45,980 nucleotides of DNA. Origin: an uncultured Prevotella sp. (GTDB lineage: Bacteria; Bacteroidota; Bacteroidia; Bacteroidales; Bacteroidaceae). Made by a program: the position numbers and the translations under genes. Below the pieces are notes generated by a model. The model was given only the letters and a program-made list of their open reading frames with translations, had not been told where the DNA came from and ran no database searches. Numbering within the stretch: position 1 is the first letter of the stretch; each line of letters opens with the position of its first letter. Below are positions 33,496 through 41,590 of the stretch, one piece after another. The stretch spans positions 1 to 45,980 of the forward strand of contig CAKPWR010000016.1 in assembly GCA_934196725.1 (NCBI GenBank), written 5' to 3'.

Positions 33496-34125
33496 ATGGC
33501 AGAGATAGCAAACCGTATATACGAGACAAGTGAAGGGCAGATTCTCTTCATCTCAGACTTCTCAGACATTAATGACAATGAGAAGGTGGTGAGTCGTGCA
33601 CTTTCTGTAGAAGAAAAAAAAGGAAATATAGTTCGATTAGCTAATGGGGTTTATCTTCGCCCTAAGAATACCCGGTTTGGGATAGTCTATCCATCAATAG
33701 ATGAAATGGTGATGGCTATAGCCCAGCGAGATAAGGTACAAATACAACCTTCAGGAGTTACAGCGCTCAACAAACTTGGACTCTCAACACAGGTGCCTAC
33801 AAAATATACTTATCTGACATCGGGAAGTGGAAGAGTCTTGACTCTTGGAAATCGGACTATAGAGTTGAAGAGAAGTGTTCCTAAGAACTTTGCTTTTCAG
33901 ACAGTGTTGGCAGCGCTTCTTGTACAAGCTCTTAGAACATTAGGACAAAAGAATGTAGGTAATCAAGAACTCTCTACCATTAGAAAATTGGTCAATGAAG
34001 AGGAACATAAAGACTTGTTTGTACAAGATCTTACTCTCATGCCAGTATGGATGAGAAAGCTGATAACTGATATAATAGATAAAAACGAGCATTATGACAC
34101 TTTGGTTAAATCACACAATAGATGA
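33496..34125 (+). CDS. DUF6088-family (AbiEi-like) antitoxin
   Basis: 209 residues from MAEIANRIYETSEGQILF; the frame is open 19 codons further upstream but the promoter lies inside that part. The N-terminal winged-helix region and the GVYLRPKNTRFGIVYPS segment match DUF6088 proteins, which pair with AbiEii/AbiGii nucleotidyltransferase toxins (type IV toxin-antitoxin and phage-abortive systems). RDKVQIQPSGVTALNKLGLSTQVPTKYTYLTSG is the AbiEi-like core. The gene looks intact. The toxin frame that overlaps its last codons (ATG at 34094) is truncated, so this is now an antitoxin without its toxin. Confidence 0.82.
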   Translation: MAEIANRIYETSEGQILFISDFSDINDNEKVVSRALSVEEKKGNIVRLANGVYLRPKNTRFGIVYPSIDEMVMAIAQRDKVQIQPSGVTALNKLGLSTQVPTKYTYLTSGSGRVLTLGNRTIELKRSVPKNFAFQTVLAALLVQALRTLGQKNVGNQELSTIRKLVNEEEHKDLFVQDLTLMPVWMRKLITDIIDKNEHYDTLVKSHNR

Positions 34126-34210
34126 ACGAATAGCAATGTTGCAACGTGCGGAAGAGAAGTTTCGTATTAATCAGGTTGCAATTGAAAAGGACTGGTGGGT
34201 ATCTAAATGA
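34094..34210 (+). pseudogene. Truncated AbiEii-like nucleotidyltransferase toxin (first 38 codons)
   Basis: ATG overlaps the end of the antitoxin gene by 32 bases, the usual arrangement. The peptide contains MLQRAEEKFRINQVAIEKDWWV, and the IEKDWWV motif marks the start of AbiEii/AbiGii toxins, which are normally about 250-330 residues. The frame stops after WVSK at a TGA lying at the first bases of the repeat cassette copy 2. The nucleotidyltransferase site is completely lost. Confidence 0.75.
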
Positions 34211-34266
34211 AAAACAGCCAACTTTCAAATGCAATTGAAGGTTGGCTGTTTTTTTCTTGCTAAAAG

Positions 34267-34297
34267 TTTGTATAACCAAAGATTATTCGTATCTTTG
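34267..34297 (+). promoter_or_regulatory. Promoter of small RNA copy 2
   Basis: TTTG at 34267-34270, 19-base spacer, TATCTTTG at 34290-34297: exact consensus. Confidence 0.85.
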
Positions 34298-34301
34298 CAG
34301 C

Positions 34302-34353
34302 ACGAGAACCCGCCAAGCCTCTCAACGATGCTCAAATGTGCGGGTCGTTTTTG
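34302..34353 (+). ncRNA. Candidate small RNA, copy 2
   Basis: About 50 bases. ACCCGC (34308-34313) pairs with GCGGGT (34340-34345), then a T run. The loop is the same as copy 1 apart from the last base. Confidence 0.6.
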
Positions 34354-34405
34354 TATATATACGTTTCTTCTCAAAATACGCTGATGGAAAGATGCATCTC
34401 TCCGG

Positions 34406-35440
34406 CTATAGGGTCTGAAGAATATGTTCCAGTTCTTCGAGTTCTTCCTCCTTTGTTGCCCAACTCGTTACAAATCGGCAAATGATTTCGGTATCGCTCT
34501 TTCTTTCCCATATTTCGAATGCAACTTTCTTGGAAAGAGCATCGTAGAGAGAAGGTGAAAGTACGACAAACTGCTGATTGGTCGGAGAATCGTAGGCGAT
34601 AGCGATGCCATGCTTCTGGAAGATGCTGCGGATACGGGTAGCCATGGCGATGGCGTGGCGCGATATCTTGAAATAGAGGTCATCCGTAAACAGCGTGTCA
34701 AACTGGATGCCTAGCATTCTGCCCTTGGCAAGCAAGGCTCCATGACGCTTTATGTTAGTGAAGAAATACTTAGGTGCCTTCATGCCTGAGAATACTACAG
34801 CTTCGCCCATCATGGCGCCCACCTTGGTTCCACCTATATAGAATACATCACAATGCTTGGCAAGGAATGGCAAGTCATAGTCGCAGGCCTCTGAAACCAG
34901 ACCGTATCCCAGTCGTGCACCATCGATGAAGAGGCGGAGGTCATATTTCTGGCAGGTTGCATATAGCGCTGTCAATTCTTCCCTGGTGTAGACCATTCCG
35001 AACTCTGTCGGCATCGAGATATAAACCATGCCAGGCTGCACCATGTGAGGATGAGTTTCATCGGCAAGGAAAGTATCCATATATGCAGACAGGGTGCTGG
35101 ATGTTAGCTTGCTGTTCTCTCCTGGCAGCGTAATGACCTTATGACCAAATGCTTCTACTGCTCCAGATTCATGTACCTCGATATGACCGGTCTCCACACA
35201 GATTACTCCTTCGCATCCCATGAGCACGGAATCGATGACGGTGGTGTTGGTCTGTGTACCGCCTATCAGGAAGAACACTTCAGCATTCTCATTGTCCACG
35301 GCTTTACGGATTTTCTCTTTTGCAGATTCTGAATATGGATCAAAACCATAACCGGATGTTTTCTCACTGTTTGTCTTACCAAGAGCCTCTAGAATCTCTG
35401 GCAGCATACCATTGTTGTAATCACTTTCGAATGAAATCAT
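34406..35440 (-). CDS. ltaE: Low-specificity threonine aldolase
   Basis: A PLP-dependent aldolase cleaving threonine or allo-threonine to glycine and acetaldehyde, 344 residues. Start MISFESDYNNGMLPEIL; GGTQTNTTVID for the cofactor phosphate; Asp in LFIDGARLGYG stacking on the PLP ring nitrogen; and the Schiff-base Lys in YIGGTKVGAMMGEA. Length and motifs fit the Bacteroidota enzyme. It starts 22 bases after ybjQ on the same strand, so they are probably co-transcribed. Substrate stereospecificity cannot be read. Confidence 0.9.
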   Translation of the reverse strand: MISFESDYNNGMLPEILEALGKTNSEKTSGYGFDPYSESAKEKIRKAVDNENAEVFFLIGGTQTNTTVIDSVLMGCEGVICVETGHIEVHESGAVEAFGHKVITLPGENSKLTSSTLSAYMDTFLADETHPHMVQPGMVYISMPTEFGMVYTREELTALYATCQKYDLRLFIDGARLGYGLVSEACDYDLPFLAKHCDVFYIGGTKVGAMMGEAVVFSGMKAPKYFFTNIKRHGALLAKGRMLGIQFDTLFTDDLYFKISRHAIAMATRIRSIFQKHGIAIAYDSPTNQQFVVLSPSLYDALSKKVAFEIWERKSDTEIICRFVTSWATKEEELEELEHILQTL

Positions 35441-35462
35441 ATGATATAATATAATGATAATA

Positions 35463-35780
35463 TTAGATAATCACCGCCGTTCCGCTGCATGTTACCATCA
35501 GCATGGAGCCGCTGTTACCTACGGTCTCGTAATCCAGGTCGATGCCCACGATGGCGTTGCAGCCCAGGGATGCGGCACGGTCGGCCATCTCTCTGAGGGC
35601 TGTATCCTTGGCCTCGCGGAGTGTACTTTCGTAAGAGCCGCTTCTTCCGCCGATTACATCACGAACACTGGCAAAGAAATCCTTCACAAAGTTGGTGCCG
35701 ATGATGGTTTCGCCAGTCACTACGCCACGATATTCACGGATAGGGTGGCCTTCTATGGTTGGAGTTGTACTTAAAATCAT
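35463..35780 (-). CDS. ybjQ: YbjQ/UPF0145 family protein
   Basis: 105 residues; a small protein of unknown role forming pentamers in structures of the family, sometimes called a putative heavy-metal-binding domain. Signature parts are [14 protein letters not shown] (here [15 protein letters not shown]), [19 protein letters not shown] and [19 protein letters not shown] (here [15 protein letters not shown]). It precedes ltaE in the same transcript. Its upstream region is copy B of a dispersed repeat and probably holds its promoter. Confidence 0.92.
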   Translation of the reverse strand: MILSTTPTIEGHPIREYRGVVTGETIIGTNFVKDFFASVRDVIGGRSGSYESTLREAKDTALREMADRAASLGCNAIVGIDLDYETVGNSGSMLMVTCSGTAVII

Positions 35781-35789
35781 AATCTTTTC

Positions 35790-35873
35790 CTTTCTTTTTA
35801 TGTTATTATCAATGTTATTTATAGCTTAGACGAGAAAAGATAGCAAAAGGTTGCAGCAAAACCAAAAAATAAG
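35790..35873 (+). repeat. Dispersed repeat, copy B (ybjQ 5' region)
   Basis: Aligns with 26514-26587. Read leftward it contains TTTG, 20 bases, TATCTTTT, a near-consensus promoter for ybjQ. Confidence 0.6.
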
Positions 35874-35874
35874 C

Positions 35875-35916
35875 AAAAAAGCTCCATTCGTATCTGATTG
35901 CGAATGGAGCTTTTTT
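35875..35916 (-). terminator. Terminator of rng
   Basis: AAGCTCCATTCG pairs with CGAATGGAGCTT around a 10-base loop, with A/T runs on both sides. It lies 16 bases beyond the rng stop. Confidence 0.9.
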
Positions 35917-35931
35917 CTTAGAATTAAAAAT

Positions 35932-37512
35932 TTACTTTGTTTCCTGTTCTTCCTGCATATCCAGATACTGGTTATCCTGATCGTAGAACTCATACTGGAG
36001 GAATGCCAGTTTCTGAGATGGAATCACATTGAAGCCGAAACCATACTTAAACTGCCATCTCCGTTTCAGGGAAATGAAGCCCTTGTTGATGAAGGCAGCT
36101 ACGTAAGGATTTACGTACAAAGTGAATTTCTTGACGCCAATCTTGTTGACTAGGCGGTCGATTTTTCTTTCCAACTGGTCGGTGAAGAGAATGCTCGATT
36201 TGATTTTGCCCGTGCCGAAGCAGGTTGGGCAGGTCTCCTCTACGTTTACGTCCATCGCTGGGCGAACACGCTGGCGGGTAATCTGCATCAGTCCGAACTT
36301 GCTCAATGGCAGGATGTTGTGCTTGGCACGGTCCTTCTGCATGTTCTTGCACATGCGTTCATAGAGCAACTGTCGGTCTTCTGCAAGATTCATGTCGATA
36401 AAGTCGACAACGATGATGCCTCCCATATCTCGGAGACGCAACTGTCTTGCCAACTCATCGGCAGCGCCGAGGTTTACATCGAGAGCATTTGCTTCTTGAC
36501 CTTTCTCACGAGTACGATTGCCGCTGTTTACATCGACAACATGCAAAGCTTCGGTGTGCTCAATGATGAGATATGCACCATGCTTGTAGTTGACAACACG
36601 ACCAAATCCAGCTTTAATCTGCTTGGTGATGCTGAAGTTGTCGAAGATAGGCACCTTACCAGTGTAGAGCTTGACTATGCCCGCCTTTTCAGGGGCTATT
36701 AGAGAAACATAGTCTTTTACATCGTTCATTACTTCTTCATCGTTGACGAAGATGTTCTCGTAAGATGGGTTAAACAAGTCACGCAAGAGAGCGACGGCTC
36801 TTCCGGTCTCCTCGAATGCGAGTTGCGGGCGCTGCTGGGTCTTCTGTACCTTGGCGATAGCATCCTCCCATCGCTTCACCAGGACTTTCAGCTCTGCATC
36901 GAGTTCAGCGACTCTCTTACCCTCAGCCACAGTGCGGACAATTACGCCGCAATTCTTTGGTTTGATGCTGTGTATGAGTTGCTTGAGTCGGGAACGCTCT
37001 TCACCGCTTTTGATTTTCGACGAGACAGAAACTTTATCACCGAATGGCATGAGTACCAGGTATCGACCAGCGAATGATATTTCGCCCGTGAGTCGAGGAC
37101 CCTTGGTAGAAATTGGTTCCTTAACGATTTGTACCAGCACTTCCTGTCCTGTTTTCAAGACATTCTGAATGCTTCCGTCCTTTTCCAGTTCTGGCTGCTT
37201 GCTGGCTTTAGAGAATGGGAAAAGTTTCTTTCTGTCGCTCTGTACTTGTTTAAGGTACTTTTGGTAGGAATTGAAATGACTTCCTAGGTCAAGATAATGA
37301 AGAAAGGCGTCGCGTTCATAACCTACATCTACGAAGCAAGCGTTAAGACCTGGCATCAGTTTCTTAACTTTTGCGATATAGATGTTTCCCACAGAGAACG
37401 AGGCCTCACGAGGTTCATTCTGATATTCTACCAGCTGCTTGTCCTCCATGAGTGCGATAGAGATGTCCTTCTGTTGGACGTCAATTACAACTTCGCTTGT
37501 CATAGTCTTCAA
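35932..37512 (-). CDS. rng: Ribonuclease G/E family endoribonuclease
   Basis: Single-strand endoribonuclease for rRNA maturation and mRNA decay, 526 residues. The S1-like domain near the N-terminus has GNIYIAKVKKLMPGLNACFVDVG. The catalytic part has VVDFIDM and VDVNSGNRT, and the zinc-link CPTCFGTGKI occurs with the CPxC motif used for dimer formation. A short C-terminal acidic tail ends QEEQETK; the long degradosome scaffold of E. coli RNase E is absent, so RNase G-like is the better name. A start three codons later (MTSEVVIDV) is also possible. It lies downstream of the bS22-like gene, separated by a terminator. Confidence 0.94.
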   Translation of the reverse strand: MKTMTSEVVIDVQQKDISIALMEDKQLVEYQNEPREASFSVGNIYIAKVKKLMPGLNACFVDVGYERDAFLHYLDLGSHFNSYQKYLKQVQSDRKKLFPFSKASKQPELEKDGSIQNVLKTGQEVLVQIVKEPISTKGPRLTGEISFAGRYLVLMPFGDKVSVSSKIKSGEERSRLKQLIHSIKPKNCGVIVRTVAEGKRVAELDAELKVLVKRWEDAIAKVQKTQQRPQLAFEETGRAVALLRDLFNPSYENIFVNDEEVMNDVKDYVSLIAPEKAGIVKLYTGKVPIFDNFSITKQIKAGFGRVVNYKHGAYLIIEHTEALHVVDVNSGNRTREKGQEANALDVNLGAADELARQLRLRDMGGIIVVDFIDMNLAEDRQLLYERMCKNMQKDRAKHNILPLSKFGLMQITRQRVRPAMDVNVEETCPTCFGTGKIKSSILFTDQLERKIDRLVNKIGVKKFTLYVNPYVAAFINKGFISLKRRWQFKYGFGFNVIPSQKLAFLQYEFYDQDNQYLDMQEEQETK

Positions 37513-37581
37513 TTAATCTTTTTACACATTAAACTTATTGGTTACTATAAGAAAGTCTTAGTAATCAATTTAGTAGTTACT

Positions 37582-37621
37582 AAAAAGGGGCATGTCTATC
37601 CCTTTTGATACGACACGCCCC
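37582..37621 (-). terminator. Terminator of the HU / bS22-like unit
   Basis: Leftward, GGGGCGTGTC pairs with GACATGCCCC (one G-T pair) and is followed by TTTTTAG. A second small stem CTCAGTC / GACTGAG lies just upstream at 37622-37643. Confidence 0.8.
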
Positions 37622-37664
37622 CTCAGTCGACGAACTGACTGAGAGCAAATCAGCTTATAGAAGC

Positions 37665-37754
37665 TTACTTGCTCTTATGTCTGTTCTTACGTAATCTCTT
37701 TTTACGCTTGTGAGTAGCCATCTTGTGGCCCTTCTTTTTCTTTCCGTTTGGCAT
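37665..37754 (-). CDS. 29-residue bS22/COX24 (mS38)-like ribosomal protein
   Basis: Very short and very basic: MPNGKKKKGHKMATHKRKKR, then LRKNRHKSK. It matches the AURKAIP1/COX24-domain small proteins found across Bacteroidota, related to mitochondrial mS38 and mycobacterial bS22 of the small subunit decoding region. Position 30S-bound is inference from that relationship. It lies 94 bases downstream of the HU gene with no promoter box between, so it is probably co-transcribed. The start has no competing ATG. Confidence 0.88.
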   Translation of the reverse strand: MPNGKKKKGHKMATHKRKKRLRKNRHKSK

Positions 37755-37848
37755 GATTTTAAAATTTTAAAATATTGTTATTATAATAAATGATATCTCG
37801 TTAAAGAAATATTCTCTAGATATAGCTAAAGTAAATCGACCTCTGCGA

Positions 37849-38136
37849 TTACTTAGCTGCGTTCTGCATCTCCTCGATGAAACTCTTAGAAGGCTTGAAA
37901 CTTGGCAAGTCGTGAGCTGGGATGGTGATGGTAGTATTCTTAGAGATGTTACGAGCAGTCTTAGCTGCACGATGCTTGATGTTGAAGCTACCGAAACCGC
38001 GCATAAACACGCTATCCTTCTTCTCGATCAGGCACTTCTTAACTTCATCCATGAATGCCTCTACCACAGTGCTAACTTCTTTCTTAGGAATACCTGTGTT
38101 CATCGATACTTCGTTGATGATATCTGCTTTTGTCAT
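37849..38136 (-). CDS. HU-family DNA-binding protein
   Basis: A histone-like nucleoid protein, 95 residues. MTKADIINEVSMNTGIP and the helix EVSTVVEAFMDEVKKCL form the dimer core; the beta-arm region has FMRGFGSFNIKHRAAKTARN and ends with ITIPAHDLPSFKPSKSF, typical of HU/IHF. It heads a short unit with the bS22-like gene. A perfect promoter lies 48 bases upstream. Confidence 0.95.
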   Translation of the reverse strand: MTKADIINEVSMNTGIPKKEVSTVVEAFMDEVKKCLIEKKDSVFMRGFGSFNIKHRAAKTARNISKNTTITIPAHDLPSFKPSKSFIEEMQNAAK

Positions 38137-38183
38137 TTCTTGTATATTTTGTTTATTTTACTTATTTATCTTAAATCGGTGTG

Positions 38184-38214
38184 CAAAGATACAAGTTTTT
38201 TGTGATATAACAAA
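38184..38214 (-). promoter_or_regulatory. HU gene promoter
   Basis: Leftward TTTG at 38214-38211, 19-base spacer, TATCTTTG at 38191-38184: exact consensus. Divergent from the TPM-gene promoter. Confidence 0.85.
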
Positions 38215-38253
38215 ATTGTTAAGGCTTTTTTTGCAAAAAAAATGCTCTAAGTA

Positions 38254-38285
38254 TTTGCATATTAGGTTTTTATTCTGTATTTTTG
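38254..38285 (+). promoter_or_regulatory. TPM-lemA promoter
   Basis: TTTG at 38254-38257, 20-base spacer, TATTTTTG at 38278-38285: exact consensus, giving a leader of about 13 bases. Confidence 0.82.
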
Positions 38286-38303
38286 CATCAAAAATGAAAA
38301 ATT

Positions 38304-39137
38304 ATGGCTTTTAAGAGATATTTTACACTGATTGTGTTAGTGGCATTCAGCATGTTATCGTTGTCTGCCAAGAAGGAATGGAAAGCGGATGATGTGCCGA
38401 TTCCTTTCCTGCAGGATTCTACGCAATATGTTTCCGATCCTGATGGATATGTGGATAAGGCGCAGAAGGATTCTGCCAATTTCTATCTGCAGAAGTTGAA
38501 GTTGGAATGTGGTGTGCAGAATGTGCTTATCATTGTTGGCAAGGTGGATAATCAGGATGCTTTCCGGATGGCACAGGATGTGGGTAATAAATATGGTATC
38601 GGTTATAAGAAAAGCCGAAGAGGATTGGTGGTTGTCATCGCAGTGGAAGACCATAAGTATTTTATCGCTCCTGGTAGTGGACTGGAGGGGGAGTTGACGG
38701 ATGTGGACTGTGATGACATCGCTAGGGCTTGCATCGTGAAGAATATGAGGGAAGACAAGCCTGGAGAGGCGGTAGCCTCCGTGAGCCGTGCTATATATAA
38801 TAAGGTGAAAAGCGGACGTACTGGAATTGAGTCGGTAGACGAGGGCTCGATAGCTGATGAAGATGACTGGATACTTGTTATCGTCCTCTTCCTGATCTTC
38901 TTCGGAGTTCCGATTTATCACCTTATCAGATATATCCTGGAATTGTTTGGATTGGTGAAGCCAAGACCGAAGAGCAATCAAAGAAATCAATCTCGCAGAA
39001 GAAACAATGATGATGATTGGATGCCTCCATTCTTTATGGGAGGCGGCGGCTTCTCTGGCGGTGGTGGAGGCGGCTTTTCTGGCGGATCCTTTGGCGGCGG
39101 AACTTTCTCGGGAGGTGGCTCCGGAGGAGGATGGTAA
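38304..39137 (+). CDS. TPM-domain membrane protein (YgcG family)
   Basis: 277 residues. Signal peptide at about 1-22 (LIVLVAFSMLSLSA), periplasmic TPM domain at about 30-175 with YVSDPDGYVDKAQKDS and the characteristic RGLVVVIAVEDHKYFIAPGSGLEG, a membrane helix at about 193-213 (WILVIVLFLIFFGVPIYHLI), then a basic stretch and a glycine/serine/phenylalanine-rich tail of GGG-FSGG repeats ending GGGW. TPM proteins are linked to photosystem II repair in plants; bacterial roles are unclear. It sits directly upstream of lemA, the usual bacterial partner, in one operon. Confidence 0.9.
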   Translation: MAFKRYFTLIVLVAFSMLSLSAKKEWKADDVPIPFLQDSTQYVSDPDGYVDKAQKDSANFYLQKLKLECGVQNVLIIVGKVDNQDAFRMAQDVGNKYGIGYKKSRRGLVVVIAVEDHKYFIAPGSGLEGELTDVDCDDIARACIVKNMREDKPGEAVASVSRAIYNKVKSGRTGIESVDEGSIADEDDWILVIVLFLIFFGVPIYHLIRYILELFGLVKPRPKSNQRNQSRRRNNDDDWMPPFFMGGGGFSGGGGGGFSGGSFGGGTFSGGGSGGGW

Positions 39138-39196
39138 TAGTTTACGCAGGTAATCAATGATAATATAATAATGTATAATTAATAAATAAAAGGATT

Positions 39197-39778
39197 ATGA
39201 AGAAAACAGGATGGATTATCGTAGGCGTCATCGTTGTGTTGGTGCTATGGGTGTTCAGTGGTTATAATGGTTTGGTAGAGAAGCAGGAACAGGCTACCAC
39301 CGAGTTGGCAAACGTACAGACTCAGTATCAGCGTCGTGCTGACATGATGCCACAGTTGGCTAAGATCGTGAAGGCGTATGCCAAGCATGAGAAGGAGACT
39401 TTCGAAGCTGTAACCAAGGCTCGTGCAGCTGTTGGTCAGGTTAAGTTGGATGCTGGCAATCTGACAGAAGCTAAGTTGAAGGAATATACGGCTGCTCAAG
39501 GAGAATTGGCGAATGCATTCTCAAAGTTGATGGTTGTAGCGGAAAAGTATCCGGAGTTGAAGGCTAGTGATAATTTCAAGTCTTTGCAGATTCAGGAAGA
39601 GGGTACTGAGAATCGTATCAGTGAAGCCCGTCGCAAATATAATGATGCCGTTCAGGCATACAATCAGACAGCTAGAAAAATGCCTACAGCCCTTATTGCT
39701 GGTATTTTCAATTTCCAGACCATGCCAAAATTTGAGGCTGCTGCAGGAGCAGAGAAGGCTCCTGATTTGGATATCTGA
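39197..39778 (+). CDS. lemA: LemA family protein
   Basis: 193 residues. A single N-terminal membrane helix at about 5-20 (IIVGVIVVLVLWVFSGY), then long helices: NGLVEKQEQATTELANVQTQ, RRADMMPQLAKIVKAYAKHE and the family segment EGTENRISEARRKYNDAVQAYN. LemA proteins are inner-membrane proteins with most of the chain outside; their function is not well defined. Pairing with a TPM protein is typical. A strong terminator follows. Confidence 0.94.
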   Translation: MKKTGWIIVGVIVVLVLWVFSGYNGLVEKQEQATTELANVQTQYQRRADMMPQLAKIVKAYAKHEKETFEAVTKARAAVGQVKLDAGNLTEAKLKEYTAAQGELANAFSKLMVVAEKYPELKASDNFKSLQIQEEGTENRISEARRKYNDAVQAYNQTARKMPTALIAGIFNFQTMPKFEAAAGAEKAPDLDI

Positions 39779-39818
39779 TTCAGATAAAAATGATATGGAG
39801 TAATTTGTAGAATGATAG

Positions 39819-39857
39819 TCTAGCCAAAGGAGAATTTCCTTCTTGGCTAGATTTTTT
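39819..39857 (+). terminator. Terminator of TPM-lemA
   Basis: TCTAGCCAA pairs with TTGGCTAGA, with a partly paired GGAG/CCTT inside, followed by six Ts. Confidence 0.88.
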
Positions 39858-39921
39858 GTTATAATCTTCTTTCAAACTGAAAGTATCTCAATATTTTATA
39901 TATATTTTGTAATTAAGATGA

Positions 39922-39951
39922 TTTGTTTTTCAGAATTTCTTTGTACCTTTG
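39922..39951 (+). promoter_or_regulatory. pyk promoter
   Basis: TTTG at 39922-39925, 18-base spacer, TACCTTTG at 39944-39951. Confidence 0.75.
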
Positions 39952-40019
39952 CACAAAATTTGGGAAATGTGATTGAAAAGTCACAATAACATTGAAATTT
40001 CAACAAGGTAATTACAAAT

Positions 40020-41477
40020 ATGAAACAAACAAAGATTGTTGCTTCCATCAGCGATCGCAGATGCGATCAAGATTTTATCCGAAAACTATTTTTTGCAGGT
40101 ATGAACGTGGTTCGTATGAACACAGCCCATGCTACAGAAGATGGTATCCGTACCATTGTTAAGAATGTTAGAGCCGTGTCTCCACATATTGGTATCATGA
40201 TTGATACCAAAGGACCAGAGGTGCGTACTACTGATGTCAAGGAGCCTATACATTATAATATAGGTGATGTGGTGAAAATCTTCGGTCGTCCGGAAATGGA
40301 GTCCTCTCACGATATCGTGAACTTGAGCTATCCTGATATTGCTGCTGACGTAAAGGTGGGTGATGACATCTTGTTTGATGATGGTGAACTAGATATGAAG
40401 GTGATGGAGGTTCAGGGACCAATGCTTGTAGCAGAAGTTCAGAACGAGGGTATGCTGGGTGCTCATAAGAGTGTGAATGTACCTGGTGAGCATATCGACC
40501 TGCCTGCACTTACAGAGAAAGACCGTAAGAATATTGAGTTGGCTATCGAATTGGATATTGATTTTATTGCTCACTCATTTGTGCGTAGTGCAGCAGATGT
40601 AAAGGCTGTTCAGGATATTCTGGATGCTCACAACAGTGATATCAAGATTATTTCTAAGATTGAAAACCAGGAGGGTGTAGATAATATTGATGAAATCATC
40701 GATGCTTGCTACGGTATTATGATTGCCCGTGGTGATTTGGGTATTGAGGTGCCAATAGAGAAGATTCCGGGTATTCAGCGCCGTATCATCGCCAAGTGTG
40801 TGAAGGCTCAAAAGCCAGTTATCGTGGCAACCCAGATGCTTCATACCATGATTAAGAATCCGCGTCCTACCCGTGCAGAGGTAACTGATATTGCCAATGC
40901 TATCTTCTATCGTACAGATGCCTTGATGCTCTCTGGTGAAACTGCTAGTGGTAAGTATCCGGTAGAGGCTGTTCAGACTATGGCTCGTATTGCAGAGCAG
41001 GCAGAGAAGGACAAGTCTCCTCTTAACGACATCAACCCTATGGAGGATGGTAAGATTGACCAGAAACTCTTCTTGGCTCATGCTGCCATCGAGGCTACTA
41101 AGCAGTTGGGTGTAGCTGGCATCATCACTGATGGTGAAACCGGTCAGACAGCACGCGACTTGGCTGCCTTCCGTGGTCCAAATCCTGTGCTTGCCATCTG
41201 TTATAAGGAGAAGCTTCAGCGCTGGTTGAACCTGAGCTATGGTATCATTCCTATTCATCAGAAAGATCATGTGTCTTCTAAGGATATGTTTACGGCTGCA
41301 GTACGTATGCTTCGTCAGAAAGGATACTTGCAGGAAGAGGATAAGATTGCATATTTGAGTGGTAGCTTCGGCGAAGGTGGTGGAACTACCTTTGTTGAAA
41401 TCAATAAGGTGAAGAAGATTTTCGACAATAGCTATACCTTCAACCTTCCATCAAATGGAACAGAAGACAAGAAATAA
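40020..41477 (+). CDS. pyk: Pyruvate kinase
   Basis: Converts phosphoenolpyruvate and ADP to pyruvate and ATP, the last glycolytic step. It has 485 residues. MKQTKIVASISDRRCDQDF and GMNVVRMNTAHAT form the start of the barrel; DTKGPEVRTTD, the Lys in SKIENQEGVDN, metal-binding E and D in MIARGDLGIEVP, and ATQMLHTMIKNPRPTRAEVTDIANA are present. The C-terminal allosteric domain is complete. The leader is about 65 bases. It lies alone between terminators. Confidence 0.96.
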   Translation: MKQTKIVASISDRRCDQDFIRKLFFAGMNVVRMNTAHATEDGIRTIVKNVRAVSPHIGIMIDTKGPEVRTTDVKEPIHYNIGDVVKIFGRPEMESSHDIVNLSYPDIAADVKVGDDILFDDGELDMKVMEVQGPMLVAEVQNEGMLGAHKSVNVPGEHIDLPALTEKDRKNIELAIELDIDFIAHSFVRSAADVKAVQDILDAHNSDIKIISKIENQEGVDNIDEIIDACYGIMIARGDLGIEVPIEKIPGIQRRIIAKCVKAQKPVIVATQMLHTMIKNPRPTRAEVTDIANAIFYRTDALMLSGETASGKYPVEAVQTMARIAEQAEKDKSPLNDINPMEDGKIDQKLFLAHAAIEATKQLGVAGIITDGETGQTARDLAAFRGPNPVLAICYKEKLQRWLNLSYGIIPIHQKDHVSSKDMFTAAVRMLRQKGYLQEEDKIAYLSGSFGEGGGTTFVEINKVKKIFDNSYTFNLPSNGTEDKK

Positions 41478-41508
41478 AAGTTGTTCGGATTTTGCTTCGT
41501 GGAGGCTG

Positions 41509-41534
41509 AAAAGAGTCAGTAAATGAACTCTTTT
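41509..41534 (+). terminator. Weak terminator-like hairpin after pyk
   Basis: AAAAGAGT pairs with ACTCTTTT; AAGCC/GGCTT-type pairing on both sides (GAGGCT, GAAGCC) may extend it. The tail is poor in T beyond the stem. Confidence 0.5.
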
Positions 41535-41590
41535 ACATGAAGTTGAAGCCTAAATGGCAACTTATTTCATAAAAAATAAATATTTCCGAA

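Larger units (their letters stand above)
34208..34353 (+). repeat. Terminator-promoter-small-RNA cassette, copy 2
   Basis: 146 bases, aligned with 32611-32759. Its first hairpin is the better one: ACAGCCAAC and TTTCAA pair with TTGAAG and GTTGGCTGT, then seven Ts, making a good terminator. The left boundary falls at the stop of the truncated toxin. Confidence 0.85.
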
